Source: JBNGOQ01 sp050589645 (GTDB taxonomy: Bacteria; Bacteroidota; Bacteroidia; Flavobacteriales; Flavobacteriaceae). Taken from it: 64,000 nucleotides of DNA. Positions 26,572 through 36,134 of this stretch are shown here, piece by piece. The DNA is taken from positions 124,001 to 188,000 of the forward strand of contig NZ_JBNGOQ010000003.1 of the NCBI RefSeq assembly GCF_050589645.1. Direction: 5' to 3'. A model generated the notes under the pieces. The model was not told the origin of the DNA, made no database searches, and was given only the letters and a program-made list of their open reading frames with translations. The position numbers and the translations under genes are program-made. Within the stretch, counting starts at the first letter, position 1; each line of letters opens with the position of its first letter.

Positions 26572-28876
26572 GGCTGGCTTTTTCGAGGGTGACCACTATG
26601 GATTTGCTTATGGGGGTGTGACTTTGATCGGCAAAATGGTTATAGGGTACCAGCACATTGGTTTCGGGAAAATAGGAGGCCAGGTTGCCCTGGGGAATGT
26701 TATAGGGAATGACCAAAAAATTATAGGCTTTGCGTTCTTTGCCGTCGTAGCTGCTTATCAGGTGTACCACCTCCAATTTTTCCAAGGCATTTGCCCGCAT
26801 GTCATCAGGATGCATAAAAATCACCCTTCGTTCGTTGTAAACCCCTCTATAACGATCGTGCAGCCCATAAATGGTGGTATTGAACTGGTCGTGGGACCGT
26901 ACGGTCATCAGCAAAAATTCATGAGGTTTTAATTGATGGTCCGGGAGGGGGCAGCAACTAAATTGCGCCTTCCCGTTGGGCAGTTTGCTAAAATCCAGGT
27001 CGCGCACATTGTTGGGCAGATAGAAACCGGAACCTTCGGATTTGGCGCTGAGGCCCTTAAAACTTGTGATTACCTCTTCCAATTTGGCCCGTATAAGTGC
27101 ATAGTCCTCGCTCAGGCCTTCCCAATCCACCACATGGTTTCCCTCAAAGTACGCATGGGCCATGGCCCCTATGATTTCGGGTTCACTTTTGAGCTGGTCA
27201 GAGGCTGGGGCCAGCAGGCCCTTGGAGCGATGTACCTTGCCCATACTGTTCTCTACCGTGAAAAAGCGAGGCTTCCCCTCTTTTCGATCCAGTTCGGAAC
27301 GCCCCAAGGTGGGGAGGATCAAGGCGGTTTTGCCAGCGGTCAAATGTGTCCGGTTCAATTTGGTGCTGATGTTTACGGTAAGCTTGCAATTTTGTAGCGC
27401 TTCTGCCGTGTAGATCGTATCGGAGGCGGCCGAGACAAAATTGCCCCCCAGGGCAATAAAGACCTTGGCCCTGCCCTGGTGCATGGCCTCAATGGCATGT
27501 ACGGTGTCCAAACCCTCTTTTTCAGGGGCAATAAACCCAAAAGTCTTTGCAATGCTGGCATTTAGTTCCGGGGAAACCTGGTGCATAATGCCCACGGAAC
27601 GATCGCCTTGTACATTACTATGGCCGCGAACAGGGCAGGTGCCCGCACCCGGCCTGCCCAAGCTTCCTTTGAGCAGTAGTAAATTAACGCATTCCTTGAT
27701 GTTGGCCACCCCGTTTTTGTGCTGCGTAAGCCCCATGGCCCAGCAGATGATGATCTTGTTTTTTTGGGCCAAAAGTTCCACGGCCCTATCTATGTGTTCT
27801 TCCGCCACCCCGCAAAGGGCCAAAAGCTCCTTTTCCGAAAACTGTTTCAAGTGGCCTATTAGGACCTCGTACCCATGTGTATACCGGTTTATGAATTCGT
27901 GGTCAAAGACCTGGGGACTTGTTTCGTCCAGGGCTGCCAATTTTTTAATCAGCAGTTTCAACAGGGAAACGTCCTGGTTGATTTTAACCTGTAGGTGCAG
28001 ATCGGTGAGCGGTGTTCCGGAAGCCAGGACGCCTTTAAATTCCTGTGGATTTTTAAAACGGATGAGCCCTGCTTCCTCCAAGGGATTGATGCTGATGATC
28101 TTGCCGCCGTTTTCCTTGCATTTCTGCAAGGCCGAGAGCATTCGAGGGTGATTGGTCCCTGGATTTTGCCCCATGACGATGACGATTTCGGCCTCCTCAA
28201 AATCTTCCAGTTTTACCGAGCCCTTACCAATGCCCAAGGTCTGGCTCAGGGCCACCCCACTTGATTCATGGCACATATTGGAACAGTCGGGCATGTTGTT
28301 GGTCCCGAAGGCCCGCACGAAGAGTCCGTATAAGAAGGCCGCTTCATTGCTAGACCGGCCTGAGGTGTAGAATACCCCCTCGTCCGGAGTATCCAATTGC
28401 CTCAGTTCGGAGGCAATAAGGGAAAAGGCTTTTTCCCAGGTTACCGGTTCGTAATGCACGCTGCCCGGTCGCAAGAGCATGGGTTCTGTGAGACGTCCGC
28501 TCTTCCCGATCTGGTAATCGGTCCAGGTAGAGAGTTCTTCCACGGAATGGCGTGCAAAGAAAGCGGCATCCGCTTTTTTGTTGGTGGCCTCCTCGGCGAG
28601 AGCTTTGGCGCCATTTTCGCAGTATTCCCCCAATTTGGAGGGTTTTTCAGGGTCTGGCCAAGCGCAGCCTGGGCAATCAAAACCTTCCTTTTGGTTCATA
28701 TGGGCCAGGCCGTGCAAGGAACGGACCACCCCCATTTCCTTAAAAGCATGCTGTAGGGCGGTCTTTACCCCGGGAATTCCTGCCGCATAGGGCGCAGGGG
28801 CCTTTAGGCGGATGCCGGTAAATTCCGTTGATCCGGTGATAGAAATATTGCGTTTGTTCTCCTTGCCCATGCCCAA
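26564..28876 (-). CDS. FdhF/YdeP-family molybdopterin oxidoreductase
   Basis: The 770-residue protein follows the YdeP type of formate-dehydrogenase-like enzymes: CPGCAWPDPEKPSKLGEYCENG near residue 68, molybdopterin-binding blocks (FYTSGRSSNEAAFLYGLFVRAFGTNNMPDCSNMCHESSG, CPVRGHSNVQGDRSVG) and the C-terminal MopB-binding region (RVIFMHPDDM). No Tat signal is present, so it should be cytoplasmic. YdeP in E. coli is linked to acid resistance, but the reaction is not firmly known. No cofactor or electron-transfer subunit gene is adjacent. Confidence 0.9.
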   Translation of the reverse strand: MGMGKENKRNISITGSTEFTGIRLKAPAPYAAGIPGVKTALQHAFKEMGVVRSLHGLAHMNQKEGFDCPGCAWPDPEKPSKLGEYCENGAKALAEEATNKKADAAFFARHSVEELSTWTDYQIGKSGRLTEPMLLRPGSVHYEPVTWEKAFSLIASELRQLDTPDEGVFYTSGRSSNEAAFLYGLFVRAFGTNNMPDCSNMCHESSGVALSQTLGIGKGSVKLEDFEEAEIVIVMGQNPGTNHPRMLSALQKCKENGGKIISINPLEEAGLIRFKNPQEFKGVLASGTPLTDLHLQVKINQDVSLLKLLIKKLAALDETSPQVFDHEFINRYTHGYEVLIGHLKQFSEKELLALCGVAEEHIDRAVELLAQKNKIIICWAMGLTQHKNGVANIKECVNLLLLKGSLGRPGAGTCPVRGHSNVQGDRSVGIMHQVSPELNASIAKTFGFIAPEKEGLDTVHAIEAMHQGRAKVFIALGGNFVSAASDTIYTAEALQNCKLTVNISTKLNRTHLTAGKTALILPTLGRSELDRKEGKPRFFTVENSMGKVHRSKGLLAPASDQLKSEPEIIGAMAHAYFEGNHVVDWEGLSEDYALIRAKLEEVITSFKGLSAKSEGSGFYLPNNVRDLDFSKLPNGKAQFSCCPLPDHQLKPHEFLLMTVRSHDQFNTTIYGLHDRYRGVYNERRVIFMHPDDMRANALEKLEVVHLISSYDGKERKAYNFLVIPYNIPQGNLASYFPETNVLVPYNHFADQSHTPISKSIVVTLEKASHV

Positions 28877-28956
28877 AACCTAAGGTGAACACTAAGGTAT
28901 TAAGAAGAATTGAAAATTAGGTGCCCCATACCGGGCTTATTTTTGCTCTTTGGGGC

Positions 28957-30060
28957 TTATTGGGGCGTTAAAAAGTTCTTTCGCACCTCGGAAACATCAA
29001 CCGTAGTGGTATATTCCTTTCCTTCCCGAAGATAGCGCAGCTCAATTTTATCCTTGTCCACCAATTGGTTCTTTACCGATTCCAAACAGCCTATATGACA
29101 GGCTGCCTGTGGCCCGATATGCAGTATGATATCGCCCCCAAAGAGGATTTGCCTGCCATTGATGTTCGCCTTGATGTAGCCGCCCCGCAGACCGGCTTTG
29201 CCGGCTGGGCTCCCTTGGGCCACTTTTTGGATAAGCAGTCCCCCTGGAATATTGAGGTTAAAGAGTTTGGAAAGCTCTTCCTGCCGTAGAAAGACACTTT
29301 CCACTCCGATCCATGGACGTTGCTCAAAGGCAAGAAGTTCCTTGGCCGTATTAATGGTCACTGCCATCCCGATGCCCTGAAAACCACCAGAAACCGTAAG
29401 GATACTTGAAGCGATACCTATCACCTCTCCCTTGGAATTAAAGAGTGGTCCGCCACTGTTCCCAGAATTGATGGCCGCATCGGTCTGTATGAATTCAATG
29501 CTTACCGTACCGTCATATAGGGTGTTAAAACCACGGAAGGCGGAGATAATGCCCGCGGAAAAGGAATTTTCCATTCCGTAAGGGCTTCCTATGGCGTAAA
29601 TATGCTGTCCCACGGCCAGGGCGTCCGAATCACCTAGGGTAGCATGCGCCAGGGAACTATCGGTCACATCTAGCTTTAGGAGTGCGATATCGGCCGATTT
29701 TTCGCTAAAGAGCACGGTGGCATTGCGCTTTTTGCCATCCTGGGTCTTTACCACAATCTTGGAGGAACCATCTACCACATGGGCTGCGGTGAGAATATGA
29801 CAATCGTGGGAGATGAGTACCCCGGATCCCAAACCCTGATTTTGTACCGGACCTCGTTCCGTAATGGCATTGGAAGTGGTATGGATGGTGACTACGGTTG
29901 GCAAGACCTTTTGATAGAGTTGGGCCACATTCCGTTCCGAACCGGAAAGATTCGTAGGGAAACTTCTTTTCTTCACTGGGGCATGCAAGGGTTCCTGTGC
30001 GTTTGTGACAACGGCAGTGAACAAAAAAAGAAGGCCAAAAAGTTGTAATGTAATCTTCAT
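28957..30060 (-). CDS. HtrA/DegP-type periplasmic serine protease
   Basis: The ATG at 30060 is preferred because it begins the signal peptide (MKITLQLFGLLFLFTAVVTNAQ); the upstream ATG would add a non-hydrophobic stretch. The 367-residue protein has the trypsin-like triad: His in ILTAAHVVDG, Asp in SADIALLKLD, and Ser in AAINSGNSGGPL. A PDZ-like C-terminal region (ESVFLRQEELSKLFNLNIPGGLLIQKVAQGSPAGKAGLRG) follows. It should act in periplasmic protein quality control. Only one PDZ is evident, as in DegS-like forms. Confidence 0.88.
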   Translation of the reverse strand: MKITLQLFGLLFLFTAVVTNAQEPLHAPVKKRSFPTNLSGSERNVAQLYQKVLPTVVTIHTTSNAITERGPVQNQGLGSGVLISHDCHILTAAHVVDGSSKIVVKTQDGKKRNATVLFSEKSADIALLKLDVTDSSLAHATLGDSDALAVGQHIYAIGSPYGMENSFSAGIISAFRGFNTLYDGTVSIEFIQTDAAINSGNSGGPLFNSKGEVIGIASSILTVSGGFQGIGMAVTINTAKELLAFEQRPWIGVESVFLRQEELSKLFNLNIPGGLLIQKVAQGSPAGKAGLRGGYIKANINGRQILFGGDIILHIGPQAACHIGCLESVKNQLVDKDKIELRYLREGKEYTTTVDVSEVRKNFLTPQ

Positions 30061-30212
30061 CGGTGTACTGGGTATTTCATTAGGAAAAGGCCAAGACACA
30101 TATAGTTTCTTCCTAGCCACTAGAATTTATTAGTGAGTCGTAATACCCCATGGAAAACTAACGGGAATTGACCATGTACCCATAATTTTGTTGGTCATTT
30201 TTAGGGCTGCAG

Positions 30213-31145
30213 TTATTGTCCCTTGCTTGTGGCGCGTTTTCGGTACTGGCTTACCAGAGGTTTGAAGGCCACGCTGAATATGTTGGTATCGGTACTCTCC
30301 AAGGTAGCACTACTGGTGAAATAGAGTCGGTCCCCATCGGGGGTCATATACGGATAGAGGTTGCTACCGGTGGTGTTGAGTTCCTTAAGGTTTAGGGCAG
30401 GGGTCCATTGCCCCGCTACCTTAAAACTGATGTAGAGATCGCCGTAGGAAGACAGGTTTTCGGCGCGTTGGGAGGCCTCAAAAACAAGGATGTCGCCCGA
30501 TCCATTGATGCCCAGGTTCCATTCCCCCAAATCGGAGTTGATCGCGGTCCCCAGGTTTATGGGTATGCCAAACCCTTCGGTTACGCGTTTTGCCATGTAC
30601 AGATCTCCCTGTCCGTATCCTCCCGGCCGGGTAGACGCAAAATAGAGGTTACCCTGGGCATCTGTACGGGGGCTGTATTCGGTGAAGGGGGAGTTGATGG
30701 GCGAGGGCAAGCGGCGGGGCGTTCCCCAGTTTCCATCCGCTTCCCTTTGTGTTATCCAGATATCGGCGGAAGTTTCGCCCGTGTCCGAGGGCCGCGAGGA
30801 AATAAAGTACAATTGGTTCCCATCTTGGCTGAGATGGGGTGCCCCATCGTTATAGGTGCCCGAAAAGGAGGCCAGTTCCGGAGGGGACCAGCTACCGTGC
30901 CGTTTTACCGATCGGTAAATAGAACTGCTCGATTTTCCTTGTCCCCATTTACCGGGCCTACGGGCAAAATAGAGTTCCTTCCCATCCCTGGAAAAAGTGG
31001 AAGAGGTTTCTACCTGAGCGGTAGAGATCAGGCCGGGTTCAAAGAGCACGGGTACTGTGGCATCCTGCGGCGCCTGGGCCAACAATAGAGCGCTCTGTAG
31101 TATGAGCATACCCCCTAAACACAATTTTCCCAAAGTAATTTTCAT
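30213..31145 (-). CDS. PD40/TolB-like beta-propeller protein
   Basis: The ATG at 31145 begins the signal peptide (MKITLGKLCLGGMLILQSALLLAQ), so the longer frame is not used; the product is 310 residues. It shows repeated PD40 strands: STFSRDGKELYFARR, APHLSQDGNQLYFIS, SPRTDAQGNLYFAS, LYPYMTPDGDRLYF. These make a six-bladed-type propeller seen in TolB and many Bacteroidota exported proteins, usually for protein or glycan binding. No OmpA domain is present. Function unknown beyond that. Confidence 0.82.
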   Translation of the reverse strand: MKITLGKLCLGGMLILQSALLLAQAPQDATVPVLFEPGLISTAQVETSSTFSRDGKELYFARRPGKWGQGKSSSSIYRSVKRHGSWSPPELASFSGTYNDGAPHLSQDGNQLYFISSRPSDTGETSADIWITQREADGNWGTPRRLPSPINSPFTEYSPRTDAQGNLYFASTRPGGYGQGDLYMAKRVTEGFGIPINLGTAINSDLGEWNLGINGSGDILVFEASQRAENLSSYGDLYISFKVAGQWTPALNLKELNTTGSNLYPYMTPDGDRLYFTSSATLESTDTNIFSVAFKPLVSQYRKRATSKGQ

Positions 31146-31198
31146 TATGTGCTCCATAGTCCGATGGCTGATGCAGTGTTTTGACATTATCTTCCGAT

Positions 31199-31300
31199 TT
31201 AGAAAAGATAGTAAAAAATCAGGTAGGTCATGCCCACATTAAAACCCATATGACCACTGACCGCTCCCCATATGGAGCCCGACCTGGTTTTGACCGGCTT
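31199..31300 (-). pseudogene. Possible relic of a CPBP-family membrane protease C-terminus
   Basis: Between the PD40 and CHAT genes a short minus-strand frame reads GSIWGAVSGHMGFNVGMTY followed by a hydrophobic end and stop at 31199. A TGA interrupts the same frame just upstream. The SIWxAVxxHxxxN pattern is that of the third/fourth CPBP (Abi, type II CAAX protease) motifs. Only about 33 residues remain, so the gene was likely truncated by the event that placed the CHAT gene next to it. The identification rests on a short motif. Confidence 0.4.
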
Positions 31301-34300
31301 TCACTTTAGCGACCGGACCATGTTTCTTGCAAAATATGCGATTAGGATTGCAACCACTAACAGTCCGATCCCCCAGTACCACCAAGTATTTGTTTTGGTA
31401 AGCGCTATTGGTGCCGTATCGCCCATAAGCACAAGCCCGGCCCAGTACTGGGGCGAAACGGTTCTTCCTTCTGCCGAAGCAATATAGTCCAGCTTGGCGG
31501 CTCGCAGGGCTTCGTCCTTGGGAAGCCCCGTAGAGAGATATTCGTAGAAGGACGCAATGATGCCGGAACTTGATTGCTCGTCTATTTTCCAAAGGCTGGT
31601 CAATATACTTTCGCTACCGGAATAGTTAAAGGCATGGGCCAGGGAAATCATACCCTCCCCGGCCTGATAGGTAGGCTTTCCTGTTTCACAAGCCGTTAAA
31701 ATGGCCAGGTTGGAGCTCAGGTCCTGATTGTAGATTTCGTAGGTGTACAGGGAGTTGTCATTGACCGTACTGTTGTCCGAGGCGTTCTTGGCAAAGATCA
31801 GGCGGGAAAGTTCGGGGCTAATATTATTGTTTTCAGCATGGGTTCCTATGTGGATAATCTTGTGCTCTTTGGCCGATTGGGCAAAAACCTGCTTGGAGGC
31901 GTTTTCATTTAAAAAGGAACTCCCTTTAAACCGTCGTGAGAACTGTTTGGCCAAATCTACGCTAAAGGGCTGGGGGAGTAGGGTAAGATAGGTTTTGTCC
32001 AGATCTACGGAGTCGGTTATCGCAATCTGATAGGTACGCTTCATACCGGTATTGAATTCGGGCGCAAAGGCTACAAAATTGTTATCGTAAGCAACACTTT
32101 TCCGGGTTTCATCCAAGAGGAGCAGGCTGTAGTTGTAGGAAACCTCATGTTTGGCCAGAAGGCTATTTTGACCCAGTTCCTTAAAGGAGGTTATGCGGGT
32201 AGGGGTCAGCATTTCAAAACTCAGATTAAAGAGTTCCCTATCTGGAATGATGAGTACTTTTTGGGTGTTGATTAGTGATGCTATCGGTTGCCAGAGCTGT
32301 TGATACAATTCGTGCAACAATACGCTGGTTTCCTGGAAGTTGTTCCGGTTTTTGTCCAGATCGGCAATATGATGGGTAACGGGTTCATAATCCAAGGGAA
32401 TGATACGCTTACTTTCCTTAGTAATCACAAAAGCGTGCAGCATATTATCAATGAATACATAGCGCAAGATGGTGGTGTTGTCCGGAAGGTTCTTTTGAAG
32501 ATGGCCCAAGGGCTCTTCGAGCGTGGCGTAACGCATTTTGTGGTAGCGGGGGTACTGTTGTTTTAAGGTATCCAAAAAAACTTTCCATTGGTCCGTGGCC
32601 CGGAAGAAGTCCTGAATACTGCCGGCATTTCCCGAGGTACCGGTCAAAGAGGCATTTATGGCGTTTTTTAGCTTTTGCTCCCGATCCAGCACGCTTTTCG
32701 GTACGTCCACAAAGGCAATGCTTTTTTTGACGTCCAGACGGGAGCGAATTCTACTGTAAATGCTCGATTCGTGCAGGGACAGGATATCTGTCAAATAGTT
32801 CTCGTCTTGGCTGAGGTGGTAAAGATCCAGCCGAATTTTTTTAGCGAAATTGAACAATTCCGTATGCTCCGAGATCAGGATATTGAGGTCTTCGAAAGCG
32901 GTGATGATCGTTCTTCCCCGTTCCAGAATACGCAACCCTCGTTCAATTTCTACGAGCAGTTTTTTCAGAAAATTTTCATTCCTGTTTTTGTTGAGCTTGT
33001 ACTGCGTCCGGGCCCAGATCAATAAGGCCTTGGGTTTTTGGGATTCTATCTGTACGGAGTCCAGCAACGAGGTTCCTCCCCAATGACCGTCTACGGATAA
33101 TGCCAAACTTTCCTCACTGAACCTGAGGGCGTCCCCGTAATTTTTGAGTTGGTAGTGCACCTGGGCCATATTGAGGATATGGTGGAACTCCTGCACCGTG
33201 TTTTTAAAGGTACTGTTCTTTACAAAATCATAGCCCTCTTGGGCCAGCCCCAGTGCTTTTTCGGGTCTTCCCCTTTTGGCGTAGAAGAGGGACATCTCAA
33301 TAAATTCGTCCAGATAATCCTTGGTATACTGTCCCTGTAAACTGCGCTTGTACAATGCTTCACTTTGTTCGTATAGCTTTTCGGCGTTTTGGGCATCGCC
33401 CAGTTCATCATAGACCGAAGCTCTGGAAACCAGTGCCGCTCCGTGCCAGTAGAATTGCGTGCCGGGATTTTTTTGGATGATTTCCAGGGCCTTGTCCAGA
33501 TACTCCCCGGCCTTGGTGTACTCTTTGAGGCCCATTTTTGCTTCCCCCAAAAGAATAAGGGAAATCATGATTTTGGGGTCGTCTTCCCGTAAAAGTTTCC
33601 GTTTTTCATTATAGGAATAGGTGATGAGTTCATCGGCCTTCTTAAATTCCCCCACACTGTGATAAAAAGCCCCTAGGTTGTCCACGTACATGAGCTTGAA
33701 TTTCTCTGCCCTCAGTTTTTTCGATTCATCTTCGGGCGCCTTTAAATACTGCTGAATATTGGAGATGGCGTTTTTGCAGAACCCGATACCTTCCTCCACC
33801 CGCCCGGTGGCCTGTAATAAAACAGCAATATTGCTCTGTACCAGGGAGGGTCGGTAATAGTTGTTCATGGCATCTGGTTCCATTTTTTCCAGGGCCTGGA
33901 GGGCGTTTCTATAGAAATACATGGCGCTGTCCAGTTGGGCCGAATGCCACATCATGCCCCCTACGGCATTATAGATGGAATACAGCCCTTCATAATCGTC
34001 TTTGGGATGGGCCTTTCGAAGCTTTAGTGCCCTGAGGTGGTGTTTTTTGGCCAGTGCAATATTCCCGAAATCCGAGGCGCGTATGCCCAGCTGGTATTCC
34101 AGGGTCTCTAAATCGGCCTTTTGTGCGTCGGCAAGTTTTTGGGCGTATTGCAGGGATTCCTGGGTGGTCTCATAAGCTTTTTTGGGTGCTCCCGCATCAT
34201 CGTACAACCAAGCGAGTTCCAGAAGCGCTTCCTTGGAGCGGTAATCATTGTGCTGCCCGATCAGTTCGGAAACCAAGGCCTTGGCTTTTTCGATGGCGGC

Positions 34301-34564
34301 CGCACTATCGTCGTTGGCCAGCTTAAAACTGCCCACGTATTTGATATAGTGAACCAAGGTATCGTAGTTGCCCTGTGCCCTAAAGGTTATCATTTGTTGC
34401 TCCAAGAAAGTCCTGGCCTTCGCATAGGCTGCTTCCTCAATCAATTTATCCAGATAACCCGGGCCGGAAAGGCTGTCGTTTTGGGCCTGTACGGCCTGTG
34501 ACAGGAAGAAAAAACAACAAAGGGAAAGAAACAAACGATAGGATGGTAAGCGCCTTTTTTTCAT
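31301..34564 (-). CDS. Secreted TPR-CHAT caspase-like protein
   Basis: The 1087-residue product has a signal peptide (about 1-27, ending AVQAQ) and many TPR helices over residues about 30-500 (for example ALKLRKAHPKDDYEGLYSIYNAVGGMMWHSAQ). A coiled linker leads to a CHAT peptidase domain: His near 908 in HIGTHAENN and Cys near 959 in ILTACETGKP..GEGM, both in the usual catalytic places. One membrane helix ends the protein (about 1062-1080). The domain should therefore face the periplasm. It is third in an operon with an ECF sigma factor and a membrane TPR protein. Confidence 0.88.
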   Translation of the reverse strand: MKKRRLPSYRLFLSLCCFFFLSQAVQAQNDSLSGPGYLDKLIEEAAYAKARTFLEQQMITFRAQGNYDTLVHYIKYVGSFKLANDDSAAAIEKAKALVSELIGQHNDYRSKEALLELAWLYDDAGAPKKAYETTQESLQYAQKLADAQKADLETLEYQLGIRASDFGNIALAKKHHLRALKLRKAHPKDDYEGLYSIYNAVGGMMWHSAQLDSAMYFYRNALQALEKMEPDAMNNYYRPSLVQSNIAVLLQATGRVEEGIGFCKNAISNIQQYLKAPEDESKKLRAEKFKLMYVDNLGAFYHSVGEFKKADELITYSYNEKRKLLREDDPKIMISLILLGEAKMGLKEYTKAGEYLDKALEIIQKNPGTQFYWHGAALVSRASVYDELGDAQNAEKLYEQSEALYKRSLQGQYTKDYLDEFIEMSLFYAKRGRPEKALGLAQEGYDFVKNSTFKNTVQEFHHILNMAQVHYQLKNYGDALRFSEESLALSVDGHWGGTSLLDSVQIESQKPKALLIWARTQYKLNKNRNENFLKKLLVEIERGLRILERGRTIITAFEDLNILISEHTELFNFAKKIRLDLYHLSQDENYLTDILSLHESSIYSRIRSRLDVKKSIAFVDVPKSVLDREQKLKNAINASLTGTSGNAGSIQDFFRATDQWKVFLDTLKQQYPRYHKMRYATLEEPLGHLQKNLPDNTTILRYVFIDNMLHAFVITKESKRIIPLDYEPVTHHIADLDKNRNNFQETSVLLHELYQQLWQPIASLINTQKVLIIPDRELFNLSFEMLTPTRITSFKELGQNSLLAKHEVSYNYSLLLLDETRKSVAYDNNFVAFAPEFNTGMKRTYQIAITDSVDLDKTYLTLLPQPFSVDLAKQFSRRFKGSSFLNENASKQVFAQSAKEHKIIHIGTHAENNNISPELSRLIFAKNASDNSTVNDNSLYTYEIYNQDLSSNLAILTACETGKPTYQAGEGMISLAHAFNYSGSESILTSLWKIDEQSSSGIIASFYEYLSTGLPKDEALRAAKLDYIASAEGRTVSPQYWAGLVLMGDTAPIALTKTNTWWYWGIGLLVVAILIAYFARNMVRSLK

Positions 34565-34570
34565 ATCGTT

Positions 34571-35263
34571 TTAATCATTTAACTCGGTCATGATGGCCCA
34601 TGCCCTTTCAGTCTGACTTTTGTTGAAATACGCTTTTGCGGCCTCCAGATCCCCTGCTTTTAAATGGGCCAATCCCAAATAATAGAATGCTTCATCCGCG
34701 AATACGCTGTTCGGCTGCTCGCTCAAGGCGTTAAGGTAGGACATAGCCTTTTCCGCATCCGAATTGGCCAGATGGGCAACCCCTATAAAGTAGTTCAGGG
34801 TGTCATTGGCGGGCTTTTCCTCCAAGAGCCCACTCCACTGGGCTATGGCCACTGCGTAATTGGCGCGTTTGTAGCTTACCATGGCCTCGTAGAAGGCGTA
34901 ATTGGCATCGGTTCCCATGGTAGTGGGCAGACCGGGATCCGGAACAAAGTATTTGGCAAACAACCTGTCGTTCGGTTGCTCGCTGGTCAAAATCCAGAAG
35001 CTGGCCAAACCGATCAAAACGGCAATGGAGGCGGCAATGGTGTATTTTCTAAAACCATTATGCTGTTTTTTGACCTCTGGCCCTTCCTGAGCCAAGGCCT
35101 CGTGAAAGTCGTCCATTCGTCCCTGAAGCGCAGCGGTTTCCACACCTTCGATAAGGATCTGGACCTCCTCCAGTTGTTTCTTTAAGCCAGGGTTCTCCTT
35201 TAGTTGGCCTTCAAAGGAGGCGCGTTCTTTCTCGTCCATGGTGTTATTGAGGTAACGTTCCAT
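34571..35263 (-). CDS. Membrane TPR protein, anti-sigma-like
   Basis: At least 230 residues. The N-terminal cytoplasmic part (ERYLNNTMDEKERASFEGQLKENPGLKKQLEEV) is typical of small anti-sigma-like proteins of Bacteroidota. One membrane helix (about 73-90) follows, then periplasmic TPR units (about 115-225, DTLNYFIGVAHLANSDAEKAMSYLNAL). The upstream in-frame stretch reads KPLEEKKNNIPQDVFET and is conserved-looking, so the true start may be the CTG at 35308. It lies between the sigma gene and the CHAT gene and probably restrains the sigma factor. Confidence 0.75.
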   Translation of the reverse strand: MERYLNNTMDEKERASFEGQLKENPGLKKQLEEVQILIEGVETAALQGRMDDFHEALAQEGPEVKKQHNGFRKYTIAASIAVLIGLASFWILTSEQPNDRLFAKYFVPDPGLPTTMGTDANYAFYEAMVSYKRANYAVAIAQWSGLLEEKPANDTLNYFIGVAHLANSDAEKAMSYLNALSEQPNSVFADEAFYYLGLAHLKAGDLEAAKAYFNKSQTERAWAIMTELND

Positions 35264-35319
35264 GGTTTCAAATACGTCTTGCGGTATGTTGTTCTTCTTT
35301 TCTTCCAGCGGTTTTCAAT

Positions 35320-35895
35320 TTAATTTGGGGTCAATACCAGGGCCCGTAATTTTTCAATACAACGGTATTTTTTGTTGCGGGCAGAGGCTTCCCCTATATT
35401 TAGTTCCTTGGCTATTTCCCGCAGCGATTTCTTTTCAAAATAAAAGATGGTCAACAGATGTCTACAGGGTTCTCCAAGAATTTTGAAGGTTGCTATGACC
35501 TTGTGTAATCTTCTGTCCCTTTCATCTATATCCGTTTCATCCACATCCGTTTCCACTTTGGCACTGATTTTCGGATGGGTCTCGTCCAGGGCGGTCTTTT
35601 TTTTGAACTCGGACGATCGCAAATAGTCCGTCCACTTGTTTCGGGCAATGCGGAACAAATATCCGTTTAGCGCCGTATCGCCCTCAGGGACAAACTTTCC
35701 CAAGCGTATGTTTTTCCAAACCGCCGTAAAGGCTTCCTGATAAATATCCTTGGCCTGCATCTTGGACCCGCTATTTTTTAAGATGTATTTTTCGACCTTA
35801 AAAAAATTGTCCTGATACAGCTTTTTTAAGGCACTCTGGTTATTGGCCTTGATGCCTTCAATCAGCTTTTCTTGATCAGTGGTTCGTTGGTTCAA
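35320..35895 (-). CDS. ECF-type RNA polymerase sigma factor
   Basis: The 191-residue protein shows sigma region 2 (DIYQEAFTAVWKNIRLG, then YLFRIARNKWTDYLRS) and region 4 (LLTIFYFEKKSLREIAKELNIGEASARNKKYRCIEKLRALV). It heads the operon with the anti-sigma-like TPR protein and the CHAT protein. It likely directs this operon and an envelope-stress or surveillance regulon. Confidence 0.9.
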   Translation of the reverse strand: MNQRTTDQEKLIEGIKANNQSALKKLYQDNFFKVEKYILKNSGSKMQAKDIYQEAFTAVWKNIRLGKFVPEGDTALNGYLFRIARNKWTDYLRSSEFKKKTALDETHPKISAKVETDVDETDIDERDRRLHKVIATFKILGEPCRHLLTIFYFEKKSLREIAKELNIGEASARNKKYRCIEKLRALVLTPN

Positions 35896-36080
35896 TCGTT
35901 TCTTTCTTGGTAGCGGATTACTAATGTTAAAAGATACGATTTTTTTGTAACGGACTAGGGCTTAAGTCCCTTTGTACTTTGCTTAACCTCTTTTTTTGTT
36001 TTCATTGCATGTATTGACTTTAAGGGTTTAAGGAAATTTCAACTTTTGTGGGGGCATCACCATTTATCGAATTTTAAATA

Positions 36081-36115
36081 TATATAGGGAGCAGTGCCCA
36101 CATGCCCCCTATATA
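36081..36115 (-). terminator. Hairpin downstream of the 869-residue lipoprotein gene
   Basis: TATATAGGGAG and CCCCCTATATA form a 10-of-11-pair stem around a 13-base loop, 20 bp past the lipoprotein stop. The following bases are only loosely T-rich, so termination is likely but not certain. Confidence 0.5.
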
Positions 36116-36134
36116 CAAACTAAACTAACACAAG

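Noticed and set aside
31239..31592. Minus-strand frame overlapping the CHAT gene end
   Set aside because: It is an out-of-frame shadow of the CHAT coding region; only the short CPBP-like piece in another frame shows a motif.
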